The translations under genes and the position numbers were made by a program. Shown piece after piece: positions 15,018 to 22,867 of a DNA stretch of 25,084 bases; position 1 is the first letter of the stretch, and each line of letters opens with the position of its first letter. The DNA is taken from the NCBI GenBank assembly GCA_964540605.1, contig CAZINM010000004.1, forward strand, positions 1 to 25,084, read 5' to 3'. Source of the stretch: CAZINM01 sp964540605. GTDB lineage: Bacteria; Patescibacteriota; Dojkabacteria; SC72; JAHDCA01. The notes below the pieces were generated by a model. It searched no databases, had not been told where the DNA came from, and saw nothing but the letters and a program-made list of their open reading frames with translations.

Positions 15018-16451
15018 ATGTTGGCTCTACTGGCTTTTGTGGCTGGAATTGGGCTGTGCATCTCGAGCACAATCCTTTTTCCAGGCCTAATGTCGATTGC
15101 CACAAGGCAATTAGAAGTTTTGTTTTCGAAGCTTCTGCTTATAGGAATGAATGGTGTTGGTGGGTTTTTCCGTATCGCCCCTAAAAAGGTGGTACAACTT
15201 GGTTTAACAACAACGATAGTAGTCTCTCTCACAGCAGGTAGCTTCTATGTTGCTGCTCAACATGTTGACCAGAAGATGTCATTAACGAGGTTTCAGGTTG
15301 AGTTCATAGCTGAAAACTGGCCATACATTGTTGAAGCAGCAAAGAAGACCAACACAGATCCAGGTGTGTTGGTAGCAACTCATGGTGTAGAGAATGGAAT
15401 GAAACCGGTTAATCCTTCAAATGGCCAAGGTATAGGGGGATTCTATACATTGGTAGAAGTTTTGAAGGAGCGGTACTTCAAACCCGGTCCCATAGAAGGG
15501 ATTGAGCTTCAAGAGCAGTACGAGCTCATAGGCACAGAGATCCATAGGCATTGTCCAGGAAATCGTGCTATTGAGTACAATGCCTTTTTTGAGGATCGTG
15601 GATCGGACGCCATGTGGGACCGAGCAGACTGCTGGGCCCGCTATAATGGCGTTCCTGGATATGAAAGAGGAGTGATGGAGACGGCAGGCGCAATCTTCAA
15701 TAACCTACCCGGCTATCCGGACCTGAGAGGGCTCGAGATATGCCTAGGTGATGGGTGTCCTTCTCGTGGACCAATGCAGAACGATGGTTATGAGACCTAT
15801 TATCAGAAGGTTTCGAACCTCGTTTTTGCAGCAATGGTCACAGCAGAAGACACCGATGAATTGTATGATGAAGAGGGTGTCGTTCTCCAGGAAGCACCAA
15901 GTTGGTTGGATATCATGACCAAGTTGTATGATCAGTGGTCAAATAATCGCTACTTGGAGCCTACATCACCTCCCTCAGACTTCAAACCAACGCTTGGGCG
16001 ATCCCCCTATCAAGCGATAAGTTCTTATAGTGCCCTTCCTCAGCCTCCAAAGGGAGAATGGGGACCCACTTTTGGGCCATTCGGTGGTAACTGGATGGTT
16101 ACCCAGTGGGATCATGGGGCGTCATATGGTGCGGCATGCATTGATGGTGCGAGCCTGGACTCAGACTCTGCTCCAATATATGCACCCGTCTCTGGAGTTG
16201 TGAATTTGTATGCTGACGGCTACGGGAACTCGGTGATGCTCATCGAGAACCCTGAGTGGTTAGTTATACTGTTGCACCACAGACGGGTACATGTCCAGAA
16301 TGGATCCTGGGTCCAAGCTGGACAGCATGTCGCAGACCAGGGCAGTGTGGGAAACTTAACGGGGCCTCATGCCCACATTTGCTACTACAGTAAAGTCGAG
16401 GGGTCCTATGTCCAGGCATGGAGGTACATACCAAACCTGCCTGGTGATTGA
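15018..16451 (+). CDS. Membrane-anchored bifunctional wall hydrolase: lysozyme-like domain plus M23 peptidase
   Basis: Predicted to cut both the glycan and peptide parts of peptidoglycan outside the membrane. The ATG at 15018 is chosen over GTG at 14955 because AAAGGAGGT lies five bases before it; the upstream start falls in a hairpin. The protein has 477 residues with two hydrophobic N-terminal stretches (about 1-25 and 50-75). A lysozyme/transglycosylase-like domain follows: DPGVLVATHGVENG with candidate catalytic Glu125, then NPSNGQGIGGFY. After a linker rich in Ser and Pro comes an M23 domain with all zinc ligands: His366 (WDHGA), Asp376 (IDGA), His420/421 (LLHHRR) and the HxH pair 451/453 (GPHAHICY). 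Such two-domain enzymes typically serve conjugation or secretion systems (CwlT/VirB1-like). No other conjugation genes are in view. GC and codon use differ from the flanks. Confidence 0.85.
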   Translation: MLALLAFVAGIGLCISSTILFPGLMSIATRQLEVLFSKLLLIGMNGVGGFFRIAPKKVVQLGLTTTIVVSLTAGSFYVAAQHVDQKMSLTRFQVEFIAENWPYIVEAAKKTNTDPGVLVATHGVENGMKPVNPSNGQGIGGFYTLVEVLKERYFKPGPIEGIELQEQYELIGTEIHRHCPGNRAIEYNAFFEDRGSDAMWDRADCWARYNGVPGYERGVMETAGAIFNNLPGYPDLRGLEICLGDGCPSRGPMQNDGYETYYQKVSNLVFAAMVTAEDTDELYDEEGVVLQEAPSWLDIMTKLYDQWSNNRYLEPTSPPSDFKPTLGRSPYQAISSYSALPQPPKGEWGPTFGPFGGNWMVTQWDHGASYGAACIDGASLDSDSAPIYAPVSGVVNLYADGYGNSVMLIENPEWLVILLHHRRVHVQNGSWVQAGQHVADQGSVGNLTGPHAHICYYSKVEGSYVQAWRYIPNLPGD

Positions 16452-16474
16452 TCAGACTTCAAAGGAGGTTTACG

Positions 16475-17578
16475 ATGGATGTAACATCAGTTAGTATGCC
16501 GTTGTGGATGGCGATTCTCATTGTTGTCCTGGCTGGTTTTTCTCTGTGGATCGGCTGGAAGCTTATCAAGATCTCTGGAGGGGTCCTAAAGGCCTTTGGG
16601 CGACTTCTTGGTTGGTTAGGCGTCAGCCTTGGTGTTGGTTCGCTCGTACCGATTACCCTGATCCTCTTGTTTGGGACATGGGAGTCTGGGATCATTCGTA
16701 TCGGGCTTACAGAGCCGGTGCGAGTGATACTCGGTGAGATCAATCGAACTGCGGCAATCGTTCAGACGTATATCGATGGAGGTGGAGAAATCAGAATCGG
16801 CTCTAATGGTAGCGGGATAGGCCCTACCCCCACACCGATGTCTTTCGTGCCACCAACGGCTCAACCGTCGGCTCCGACACAGGCGCCACCACAATCTGTG
16901 CAATCGCAAGTGGTCGGGCAATATCCTACCTGTCAACAGGTACTGAACGCATTTGCTGACGAGTATGGTCGACAGAACTATTGGGCAAGAGTGGCTGCTG
17001 CAGGTGTTCAAAGCTGTGCAGATAGTGAGAGCGCACGGGAAGCACCGTTTACCCAGCCCGAGAAGTTGCCGGTCGAGGTAGCATCTCGTCTAAGCTGGCC
17101 TGTTGTGGCGACTGTGGTACCAACGCAACCCCCTCAGCCCACGCCGACAAGCGGACCACCACCGACTCCGGTGCCAACCTCGACACCTGACCCTTACGTT
17201 CAGGATCAGGACCGCTTGAATGAGTACTACAATGCAGGAGACCGCGAAGGCGCCGAGCAATATTGTCGCTATCGCGATTCCGATGTATGTCAGGTCATTA
17301 TGAGCCAGATCGATGATCAAAAAGCTGCATGGCAGCGCTTGAACGACTACCTTGTGACCAATCCTCAACCGGGGGATGCCAATTGGTTAGAAGGTGTTGC
17401 ACAGCGGTTGCCGGAAGCAACCTACAGGTCCGTTTCCCTTGGGTGGGGGAAATGGCAGATCGAGGTCATCGGAAGTGGATGGCTCAGCGGTCTCCGGACT
17501 GAGATACCCCGCCAGTTCCTCAATGCCATTGGCCATAAGAGCGATGGCGAGGTGTGGCCATACTTTCAACCGCGCTGA
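16475..17578 (+). CDS. Membrane-anchored Pro/Thr-rich protein, partner of the wall hydrolase
   Basis: Unrecognised protein of 367 residues. The start at 16475 has AAAGGAGGT five bases upstream, the same arrangement as the hydrolase gene, which ends 23 bases earlier; the pair is one operon. Two membrane segments (about 8-30 and 38-68) are followed by an extracytoplasmic part. This contains two low-complexity linkers (around PTPTPMSFVPPTAQPSAP and PQPTPTSGPPPTPVPTSTP), a Cys-containing segment between them, and a C-terminal helical region with two Cys (AEQYCRYRDSDVCQVI). Pro-Thr linkers of this style are frequent in Chloroflexi (Anaerolineae) and some Microgenomates surface proteins, which hints at the donor (inference). 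A long GC hairpin follows the stop. Function unknown; a scaffold or cofactor for the hydrolase is possible. Confidence 0.75.
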   Translation: MDVTSVSMPLWMAILIVVLAGFSLWIGWKLIKISGGVLKAFGRLLGWLGVSLGVGSLVPITLILLFGTWESGIIRIGLTEPVRVILGEINRTAAIVQTYIDGGGEIRIGSNGSGIGPTPTPMSFVPPTAQPSAPTQAPPQSVQSQVVGQYPTCQQVLNAFADEYGRQNYWARVAAAGVQSCADSESAREAPFTQPEKLPVEVASRLSWPVVATVVPTQPPQPTPTSGPPPTPVPTSTPDPYVQDQDRLNEYYNAGDREGAEQYCRYRDSDVCQVIMSQIDDQKAAWQRLNDYLVTNPQPGDANWLEGVAQRLPEATYRSVSLGWGKWQIEVIGSGWLSGLRTEIPRQFLNAIGHKSDGEVWPYFQPR

Positions 17579-17582
17579 CCAA

Positions 17583-17625
17583 GGGCGGTCGCATGATGCT
17601 GAAACATCGCAGAGTGCGACCGCCC
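17583..17625 (+). repeat. Perfect 11-base GC-rich inverted repeat after the island operon
   Basis: GGGCGGTCGCA (17583-17593) and TGCGACCGCCC (17615-17625), with an inner GATG/CATC pairing. It begins 4 bases after the stop codon. No T-run follows, so it is a stabilising or attenuating hairpin rather than a standard terminator. A second small palindrome, CTTGCA-CA-TGCAAG, is at 17654-17667. Confidence 0.7.
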
Positions 17626-17747
17626 AAGCGGTCTATGACAGAATAGTTGAGTGCTTGCACATGCAAGTCTCAAGATCCCTATTCACCGTCATGAATATGT
17701 ATTTCAAATTTTTGGAATACATATATATGATTTTGATTTTAAAAATA

Positions 17748-20675
17748 ATGGCAGGAGAAAGTCAAACAATTAAAGACGCTTTTGATACTACATCACTCGA
17801 GGAATATCGAAAAGGAGTAAAAGATTATGATACGGTTTATGCATCATTGACTGATCGGTTGATAGCTGAGCATCTTATCGTTGATAGTAGATCTAGAACA
17901 CCCAGATATCAGGCATTTTTTGAATCAATAGATCAAATGCTGGCTTCTCCCTCACACGCTGCACAAGCTATTGCCTACGATTTTGAAGTTAGTATGTTAA
18001 GAAGTGAACTAACAAGGGAGGCTATTCTAGCCTTACATAAGATAGATCCAGAAAGAGCCAGATTAGCTATTTATAGAACAGCTCAAGATGATGGATTTTG
18101 GGTACCCCAGACAGGAGCCGAACCATTACCAAAGTCTGGTTTACAATCCAGTCATATACCAAGAGTTGAACAAGCTAGTGAATCTGACAAAACACTGGAT
18201 CTTCTGTATGAGGAAGATCGTGAACTGTATTTTGAATTAACAAGAGGTTTGGTAAGAAGACATTCAGAAGTTGATCCTGGTATTCGTCCACAACACGCAG
18301 CTTTAATTACGAGAGAATTTACTACTAGAATGCATGAGGATATTAATTTCTGGCTTAGTGACGATGGTTTAGGAATACTTGTTATTTTGGCAAGAAACAA
18401 TCCCATTTTGCATGTCGAATTATTAACTCATCTATATGAGTATGCTAACCGAATAGGTGTTGATGCAGAGAGAATGATTGGAATTGATCATATTATGGAA
18501 ACGGCGTTAGACTCAAGTGAAAGAGATTTCGAAAGATATTATGGGCAGTTTGAGAGGTATCTTTATGCAGAATATATTGATACAGGGCGAATAGACGAAT
18601 TAATTACATTGCTAGACGAATATAGGGTAAGAGGTGCAGATACAAGCTTAATATGTTTATGTAATGAATTCGAGAGACGTTTATTAAGAACAGATAAAGG
18701 TTATCAGGTAGTTAGGAGATTATTAACTAGGAGTAATGCTGGAAATCCAGTCGTCCCTTTAACAGAGCCAGCAACTCCCAAAGATGAGAAAGAAGATTGG
18801 GTAAGTCCTTTCGAAAAGCCGAAAAAAGAGAAAAAACCTAAACAACCTTCAAAAAAAGAATTAGAAAAGCAAGAGGCTCAGAGAGTTGAAGCTGAAAGAT
18901 CTCGTACAAGATTCAATGAGATGTTGAATAGAATTATCACTGACGATGAAACATTCAAATATACAGGAAGGGATGGAAGATTAAATAATATACTTGCTCT
19001 CGATAGAGAAGTTTATTCAGAATTAATGCGTGCAGCTGCAGCGAGGTTGGCAGATGATGAATATCCGTATTCTGATGTTTCTTATTTAGCTCCAGGTCTC
19101 GAAAGATATGCATCAAATGTTGATGTTATTGGTCAAGATCATGAATATTGGGCAACAACACAAGGTGTAGCGATATTATCTGATCTTTATTTTAGGAATA
19201 GAGATTTGTACCGAATGATGCTTGTAAATTTAGCTAAATATTGTAGAGAGAGTGGTCATGCGAAGCCAGGATATACCGAATTTTTTGATACTCAAAGAGC
19301 AATATATGATGTACTCGAAAACGATCAACAGCCTGAAGAACTAGGAGAGACGAGAGTTCCTTCTTTACATGAAGTTGTTGTCAGAAGAATTAGATGGATG
19401 CTTAAAAAATCACCTCCACCATTTTTGTCTCTTGAAGGGGAAGTAATAGATGAGAGCTTATTAGACAGGCAAAAGATATATGTTGATGAAGAAGGTTTTA
19501 TCGTCGATCCTTTTAGCTGGCCTAGACATTTTTCAAATTTTGACTTAATTGAATTATTAGGTGATGAGGGGGAAGAGAGTGAAAGTGCAGTAGGGTTAAA
19601 AGGAATATCACAAAGACTTGCCGGTGATGAGAATATTGTTTATGTAAGAAGGAATTTAGCTTGGATTAGGTGGTATACAGAAAGAGCAGCATTGTTTGAC
19701 GGAGTGGCTTCATTAAGAACTGTCCAAGATTTTTGTGGATTAGATGATTTTTCATCAAGTATCGCTTTACCAGAACTAGATGCACAGCAAACAAGACTTC
19801 TTGAGCGGTACCCTTCAGAAAGAGAAAGGCGTATGTTCCCTGTTGCTTTAAGATTAGGGGGTATGTTTAAAAAACAATTAGATATGCTCTTAACCGAAAG
19901 GGTTGGTGTAGACCATTTACAGATAAATAATGATATTGTAGCTGGTTTAATGGTAGCTGCTACGATCTCTGCAATATTACAATATTCTCACGATGAGATG
20001 GCAAGAGAAGATATAATCGCAACTACTGGGACAGCAGAGAATATTGCAGGACTAACAGCATCACAGAGAGAGAAACTAGAGAAAATACGAGAAATAATGG
20101 CTCGGATTCCAAGATGGGGTTTCGAAGTTACAGGTGATCGAGAAGCAAAATATACCCATAATGCCATATCAATGTTTAGGATGTTAACTTCTCGTGGTGC
20201 TGGAGTTACAGTAAAAATTACACCGCAGGGTTTGATCATCCATAACCCATTGCATCAGTTAGGAGATATGGAAGAGAAGAAAATGCCAGATGGGTCGACC
20301 AAACAAGTTAGAGAAAACGACGGTGGAGAAGATTACATCATCGTGAGGTGGGGAGATATAGTAGCTGGGAACATTGAAATAAACTTTACCCCACTTACAG
20401 ATATTCTTATGGGTGTGGTTTCCAAATCAATGTTTGTGACTGATGGTAAATTAGGTGAACCTTCAATGCAACGCCTTATTGAAAGAGGGCCTGGTTCAGT
20501 AAAGATCACAATACCTCAAAGAAATAAGGAGCTTGTTGAATTGCCACCTGTGAAGTATCCGCGAGTATTTGCAGATCTAATAAAAGAATTAGCAAAAATT
20601 ATGCTAGAAAGTCCTCTGGATGGTGTCGCACTCATAGCACATCTTTCAGGTGCCACCCCACCAGATAAAAAATAA
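17748..20675 (+). CDS. Very large unknown cytoplasmic protein with internal duplication
   Basis: 975 residues from the ATG at 17748 (MAGESQ). The frame stays open further upstream, but that part overlaps the island gene in another frame and has foreign composition, so it is not used. There is no signal peptide or membrane segment. The N-terminal half and the middle share a module of about 80 residues: 157-237 (DRELYFELTRGL ... FWLSDDGLGIL) and 419-503 (DREVYSELMRAA ... YWATTQGVAIL). A weaker third copy may lie near 88-120 (TREAILALHKIDPERA). A Lys/Glu-rich linker (KPKKEKKPKQPSKKELEKQE) separates the halves. The C-terminal 120 residues look mixed alpha/beta (VTVKITPQGLIIHNPL, YIIVRWGDIVAGNIEIN). 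I do not recognise the family; it is probably lineage-specific. It ends 10 bases from the convergent gene at 20686. Confidence 0.82.
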   Translation: MAGESQTIKDAFDTTSLEEYRKGVKDYDTVYASLTDRLIAEHLIVDSRSRTPRYQAFFESIDQMLASPSHAAQAIAYDFEVSMLRSELTREAILALHKIDPERARLAIYRTAQDDGFWVPQTGAEPLPKSGLQSSHIPRVEQASESDKTLDLLYEEDRELYFELTRGLVRRHSEVDPGIRPQHAALITREFTTRMHEDINFWLSDDGLGILVILARNNPILHVELLTHLYEYANRIGVDAERMIGIDHIMETALDSSERDFERYYGQFERYLYAEYIDTGRIDELITLLDEYRVRGADTSLICLCNEFERRLLRTDKGYQVVRRLLTRSNAGNPVVPLTEPATPKDEKEDWVSPFEKPKKEKKPKQPSKKELEKQEAQRVEAERSRTRFNEMLNRIITDDETFKYTGRDGRLNNILALDREVYSELMRAAAARLADDEYPYSDVSYLAPGLERYASNVDVIGQDHEYWATTQGVAILSDLYFRNRDLYRMMLVNLAKYCRESGHAKPGYTEFFDTQRAIYDVLENDQQPEELGETRVPSLHEVVVRRIRWMLKKSPPPFLSLEGEVIDESLLDRQKIYVDEEGFIVDPFSWPRHFSNFDLIELLGDEGEESESAVGLKGISQRLAGDENIVYVRRNLAWIRWYTERAALFDGVASLRTVQDFCGLDDFSSSIALPELDAQQTRLLERYPSERERRMFPVALRLGGMFKKQLDMLLTERVGVDHLQINNDIVAGLMVAATISAILQYSHDEMAREDIIATTGTAENIAGLTASQREKLEKIREIMARIPRWGFEVTGDREAKYTHNAISMFRMLTSRGAGVTVKITPQGLIIHNPLHQLGDMEEKKMPDGSTKQVRENDGGEDYIIVRWGDIVAGNIEINFTPLTDILMGVVSKSMFVTDGKLGEPSMQRLIERGPGSVKITIPQRNKELVELPPVKYPRVFADLIKELAKIMLESPLDGVALIAHLSGATPPDKK

Positions 20676-20685
20676 GAATTAAGAT

Positions 20686-21411
20686 CTATTCGTCAACAGA
20701 TACACTAGCTGGTATATCAGCTTTTATGTCGAGTCTATCACCCTCCTGTGTTATCTTTTCAAGATCCAATCCACTTACTTTTGGAATGTAAGATTCGATC
20801 ATAGAAGCAATTGCTTCTCCAATTGGTTCATACAAACTACTAGGTACTGTAAAGTTTTGAAGTCTTAAATTTTCACCAGTGAATTGAATATCATTGTTAT
20901 TTACATCAGCTTCGAACTTGGCGTACATATATACACTACCACCTAAAATATCTAGATATTTCTTACCTTTCTCAATATCTGATTGTGAATAACCCAGATC
21001 TAGTGCAAGTTCAGCTAATTTATTCACATCCGCATCTAAAGATACTTCAATGGTTTCATCTTCATTAAATCTGATCTGCAATTGATTGAATGGTGTATAA
21101 GAGGCGTTATTGGCAAGGTAGTTCAAATAAGAAGTTACCTCTTCAGAACTCATAGTTCTCTCCATTCTTACAACACCTGAGTAGACAAAATCTCCGTCAT
21201 GAGGAAGTTTTTCTTTGTCAATATTGTCTTCAAACTCAAAATCTTCAAAAAGGTCTGTTACTAACTGTGGATCATTCTCAACTCCAAGATCAACCTTTTT
21301 AACTAATTTATTTGAAAGACCTGGGATCAATCCGACATATGCTGCGACTCCGACCAACAAAACTACTACAACAATCATAAATATCAAAAAACCTATGAGT
21401 ACCTTTTTCAT
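20686..21411 (-). CDS. Membrane-anchored extracytoplasmic protein, unknown
   Basis: 241 residues. MKK plus a strongly hydrophobic stretch (about 5-28) forms a signal anchor; there is no lipobox Cys. The rest is acidic and soluble, with alternating strand-like segments (GDFVYSGVVRMER, NQLQIRFNEDETIEVSLDAD, GSVYMYAKFEADVNNNDIQF) and an amphipathic C-terminal part. The pattern recalls lipid- or ligand-binding beta proteins of the DUF2140/DUF2993 kind, but this is only a resemblance. It is convergent with the 975-residue gene and lies downstream of the zinc-ribbon gene on the same strand. A hairpin with 10-base arms stands 55 bases upstream of its start. Confidence 0.75.
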   Translation of the reverse strand: MKKVLIGFLIFMIVVVVLLVGVAAYVGLIPGLSNKLVKKVDLGVENDPQLVTDLFEDFEFEDNIDKEKLPHDGDFVYSGVVRMERTMSSEEVTSYLNYLANNASYTPFNQLQIRFNEDETIEVSLDADVNKLAELALDLGYSQSDIEKGKKYLDILGGSVYMYAKFEADVNNNDIQFTGENLRLQNFTVPSSLYEPIGEAIASMIESYIPKVSGLDLEKITQEGDRLDIKADIPASVSVDE

Positions 21412-21465
21412 ATTTTTAATATTGTGAAATTACACTCAATTTTACTATTGCGAGGAGATATAGTA

Positions 21466-21512
21466 AATGCACTTAATAAATATGCTTAATCCGCACATCT
21501 ACTAAGTGCATT
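21466..21512. repeat. Ten-base perfect inverted repeat between two minus-strand genes
   Basis: AATGCACTTA (21466-21475) and TAAGTGCATT (21503-21512) with a 27-base loop. It has no adjoining U-tract in either direction. It lies after the zinc-ribbon gene and before the gene starting at 21411, so it may be a leader or processing structure. Confidence 0.65.
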
Positions 21513-21573
21513 GAAATATGACTAAATACTACTGAAAAAGAAGATCTATCCTTTTTTGAAATGGAAAGCTAAT

Positions 21574-21903
21574 CTACTTCTCTAAAAGTTCAATTATCCT
21601 ATCTAGTTTTTTGCTGATCGAATACATCATAGAGTCAGAATCACCTCTGCTTCTGCCACCTCTGCCTCTACTATCTCTATCTCTGTTTCCACCTTTTTTC
21701 TCAAAACAATCACTACAATAAATAGGTTTATCTGTTGAAGGTTTGAAAGGAACTTTGCAGTCTTTACCACACTCATCACAAACTGCATCAAACATCTCAT
21801 GAGAATCTGAGCCTCGGCTATCAAAGCCACCTCTTGATCTTCTACCATCAAAACTACTACTTGGTCTTCTTCCAGATCCCCTGCTACCGCGATATCTTTC
21901 CAT
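21574..21903 (-). CDS. RG-rich zinc-ribbon protein
   Basis: 109 residues. A central zinc ribbon CDEC-x17-CSDC (Cys42, Cys45, Cys63, Cys66) is flanked by Arg/Gly/Ser-rich tails (RGSRGSGRRPSSSFDG, RDRDSRGRGGRSRG) and a C-terminal amphipathic helix (ISKKLDRIIELLEK). Proteins with this CxxC-VPFKP-CxxC ribbon are common in Patescibacteria and Chloroflexi, and are thought to bind nucleic acid; the exact role is not established. Unlike most operon-first genes here it has a real Shine-Dalgarno (AAGGAGA, 10 bases before the ATG). A second frame over the same DNA also encodes a long product but lacks the Cys pattern and is a shadow. Confidence 0.85.
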   Translation of the reverse strand: MERYRGSRGSGRRPSSSFDGRRSRGGFDSRGSDSHEMFDAVCDECGKDCKVPFKPSTDKPIYCSDCFEKKGGNRDRDSRGRGGRSRGDSDSMMYSISKKLDRIIELLEK

Positions 21904-22042
21904 ACGAAAAATTTCTCCTTAATAAAATATATACTGACGCACACTATATGTGTTTATCAACAAAATAACAAGCTTTTTTTATTATAGCTGTATTCTTGGT
22001 AATACCTAGATCGAGGTTTTGTCTGTGAAAATTTCTTCGTAG

Positions 22043-22621
22043 CTATTTTGCTAATTCTATTTGTGCGATCTTTGGAAATGTTGCATAACCGTTATATTTA
22101 CGAACTTCTTTTGTGATCTCAAGTTCTTCGATCAAGTAAGATCTATGAGTAAGATCAGTTTTGATCTTTTTTAAAGCTAAATATGCAGGTCCTATATTCT
22201 CTTGCTCAAGTTTAATTATTGATATATGTGGGTCTAAAGAGTATTTCGAAGGTAGACCTTTGGGCGTTTCAAAGCCAAAATTCTTTGAGATCTTCTTCAC
22301 TTCACGATTTATTTGGATAATTGATCTCTTACTTTCCTCATCTAGATCCAAAAAAATATAAGTACCAGCATTAGGCACCTTGAATCTTTTAAAACTGATG
22401 TTGAAAGCATTCTTAGTTATTAATTCCTTTGTAACAAGATTTGCATATTTATGTGCAAGTTCAGGGATCATAAACTTCGTTACTATCGCTAAATGAGGAG
22501 TAGTATCGTAATTTCTTTGTTCTTTGTAATTTCTATTTAGTTCTCTTTGAATCTCTTTTATATCTTTAATGAGATCACGATTAAGAACAACATTTAGTGA
22601 AACAGCAATTTCTTGGTCCAT
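22043..22621 (-). CDS. 2H phosphoesterase superfamily protein (2'-5' RNA ligase-like)
   Basis: 192 residues. Two H-phi-x-phi motifs about 90 residues apart match the 2H superfamily: His43 in TPHLAIVTK and His132 in DPHISIIKL. The second has the usual Ser; the first has Ala in place of Ser/Thr, so catalytic competence is uncertain. Family members include RNA 2'-5' ligases and cyclic phosphodiesterases that act on RNA or nucleotide 2',3'-cyclic ends in the cytoplasm. TATAAT (22632-22627) lies five bases before the ATG, so a leaderless mRNA is likely. The gene is divergent from the uracil-DNA glycosylase stub. Confidence 0.72.
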   Translation of the reverse strand: MDQEIAVSLNVVLNRDLIKDIKEIQRELNRNYKEQRNYDTTPHLAIVTKFMIPELAHKYANLVTKELITKNAFNISFKRFKVPNAGTYIFLDLDEESKRSIIQINREVKKISKNFGFETPKGLPSKYSLDPHISIIKLEQENIGPAYLALKKIKTDLTHRSYLIEELEITKEVRKYNGYATFPKIAQIELAK

Positions 22622-22626
22622 GAGGC

Positions 22627-22632
22627 ATTATA
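22627..22632 (-). promoter_or_regulatory. -10 box of the 2H phosphoesterase gene
   Basis: Minus-strand TATAAT with five bases to the ATG at 22621 and no room for a Shine-Dalgarno. Confidence 0.6.
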
Positions 22633-22705
22633 TATCATTCATTAGTATCTGTCTGGTGTTAAACTTTTAGATCTGCGCACAATTTATGTGGTAATATAGG
22701 GGTAT

Positions 22706-22858
22706 ATGATCATAGAAGATAATAGAAAAGAAAAACTGAGGCAGATTAAAGATGAGATATTAGGATTAAAAGAATCACCTTTGTACGAGTACAGAGTTAA
22801 AAATCGTTTTTTTCCCGTTATAGGGGAGGGGAATCATTATGCAAAGGTTTTAAGCTAA
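22706..22858 (+). pseudogene. 5' stub of a uracil-DNA glycosylase gene (type 4/5-like)
   Basis: A 50-codon frame that reads like the start of a family 4/5 uracil-DNA glycosylase. A helix (KLRQIKDEILGLK) is followed by SPLYEYRVKNRFFPVIGEGN and HYAKVL, the segment that in intact enzymes leads straight into the catalytic GEAPG motif. Here it stops (TAA at 22856) before that motif, and the DNA beyond belongs to a convergent gene, so the catalytic body is missing. The usual Cys of the iron-sulfur cluster before PLY is Ser. TAATAT (22692-22697) lies eight bases before the ATG, so it may still be transcribed. It could alternatively be a real small protein, which I think less likely. Identification is from memory of the family. 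Confidence 0.55.
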
Positions 22859-22867
22859 AAGGGTATC

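Larger units (their letters stand above)
14937..17690. other. GC-rich foreign island carrying two cell-envelope genes
   Basis: Base composition rises sharply here: much of 15600-17660 is GC-rich while both flanks are AT-rich. Codon use changes to C/G-ending codons, and both genes have the same strong Shine-Dalgarno AAAGGAGGT five bases before ATG, unlike the flanking genes. Long hairpins sit near both ends (14937-14985 and 17583-17625). No integrase, transposase, terminal repeat or target duplication was found. It is either a horizontally acquired cassette or an assembly join; the borders are approximate. Confidence 0.75.

Noticed and set aside
16504..17569. Several long frames on both strands within the Pro-rich island gene
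   Set aside because: They are shadows caused by high GC; the sense gene has a strong Shine-Dalgarno, coupling and membrane-protein structure.
14937..17690. Insertion sequence or integron cassette
   Set aside because: No transposase, integrase, terminal inverted repeats or target duplication could be found; only the compositional change and border hairpins are seen.
17394..17747. 118-residue N-terminal extension of the 975-residue protein
   Set aside because: It overlaps the end of the island gene in another frame, crosses the GC hairpin and has foreign composition; the ATG at 17748 begins the native-looking sequence.
21627..21944. 105-codon alternative minus-strand frame over the zinc-ribbon gene
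   Set aside because: It lacks the CxxC pairs and has Glu/Ala/Val low complexity that mirrors the RG repeats in another frame.
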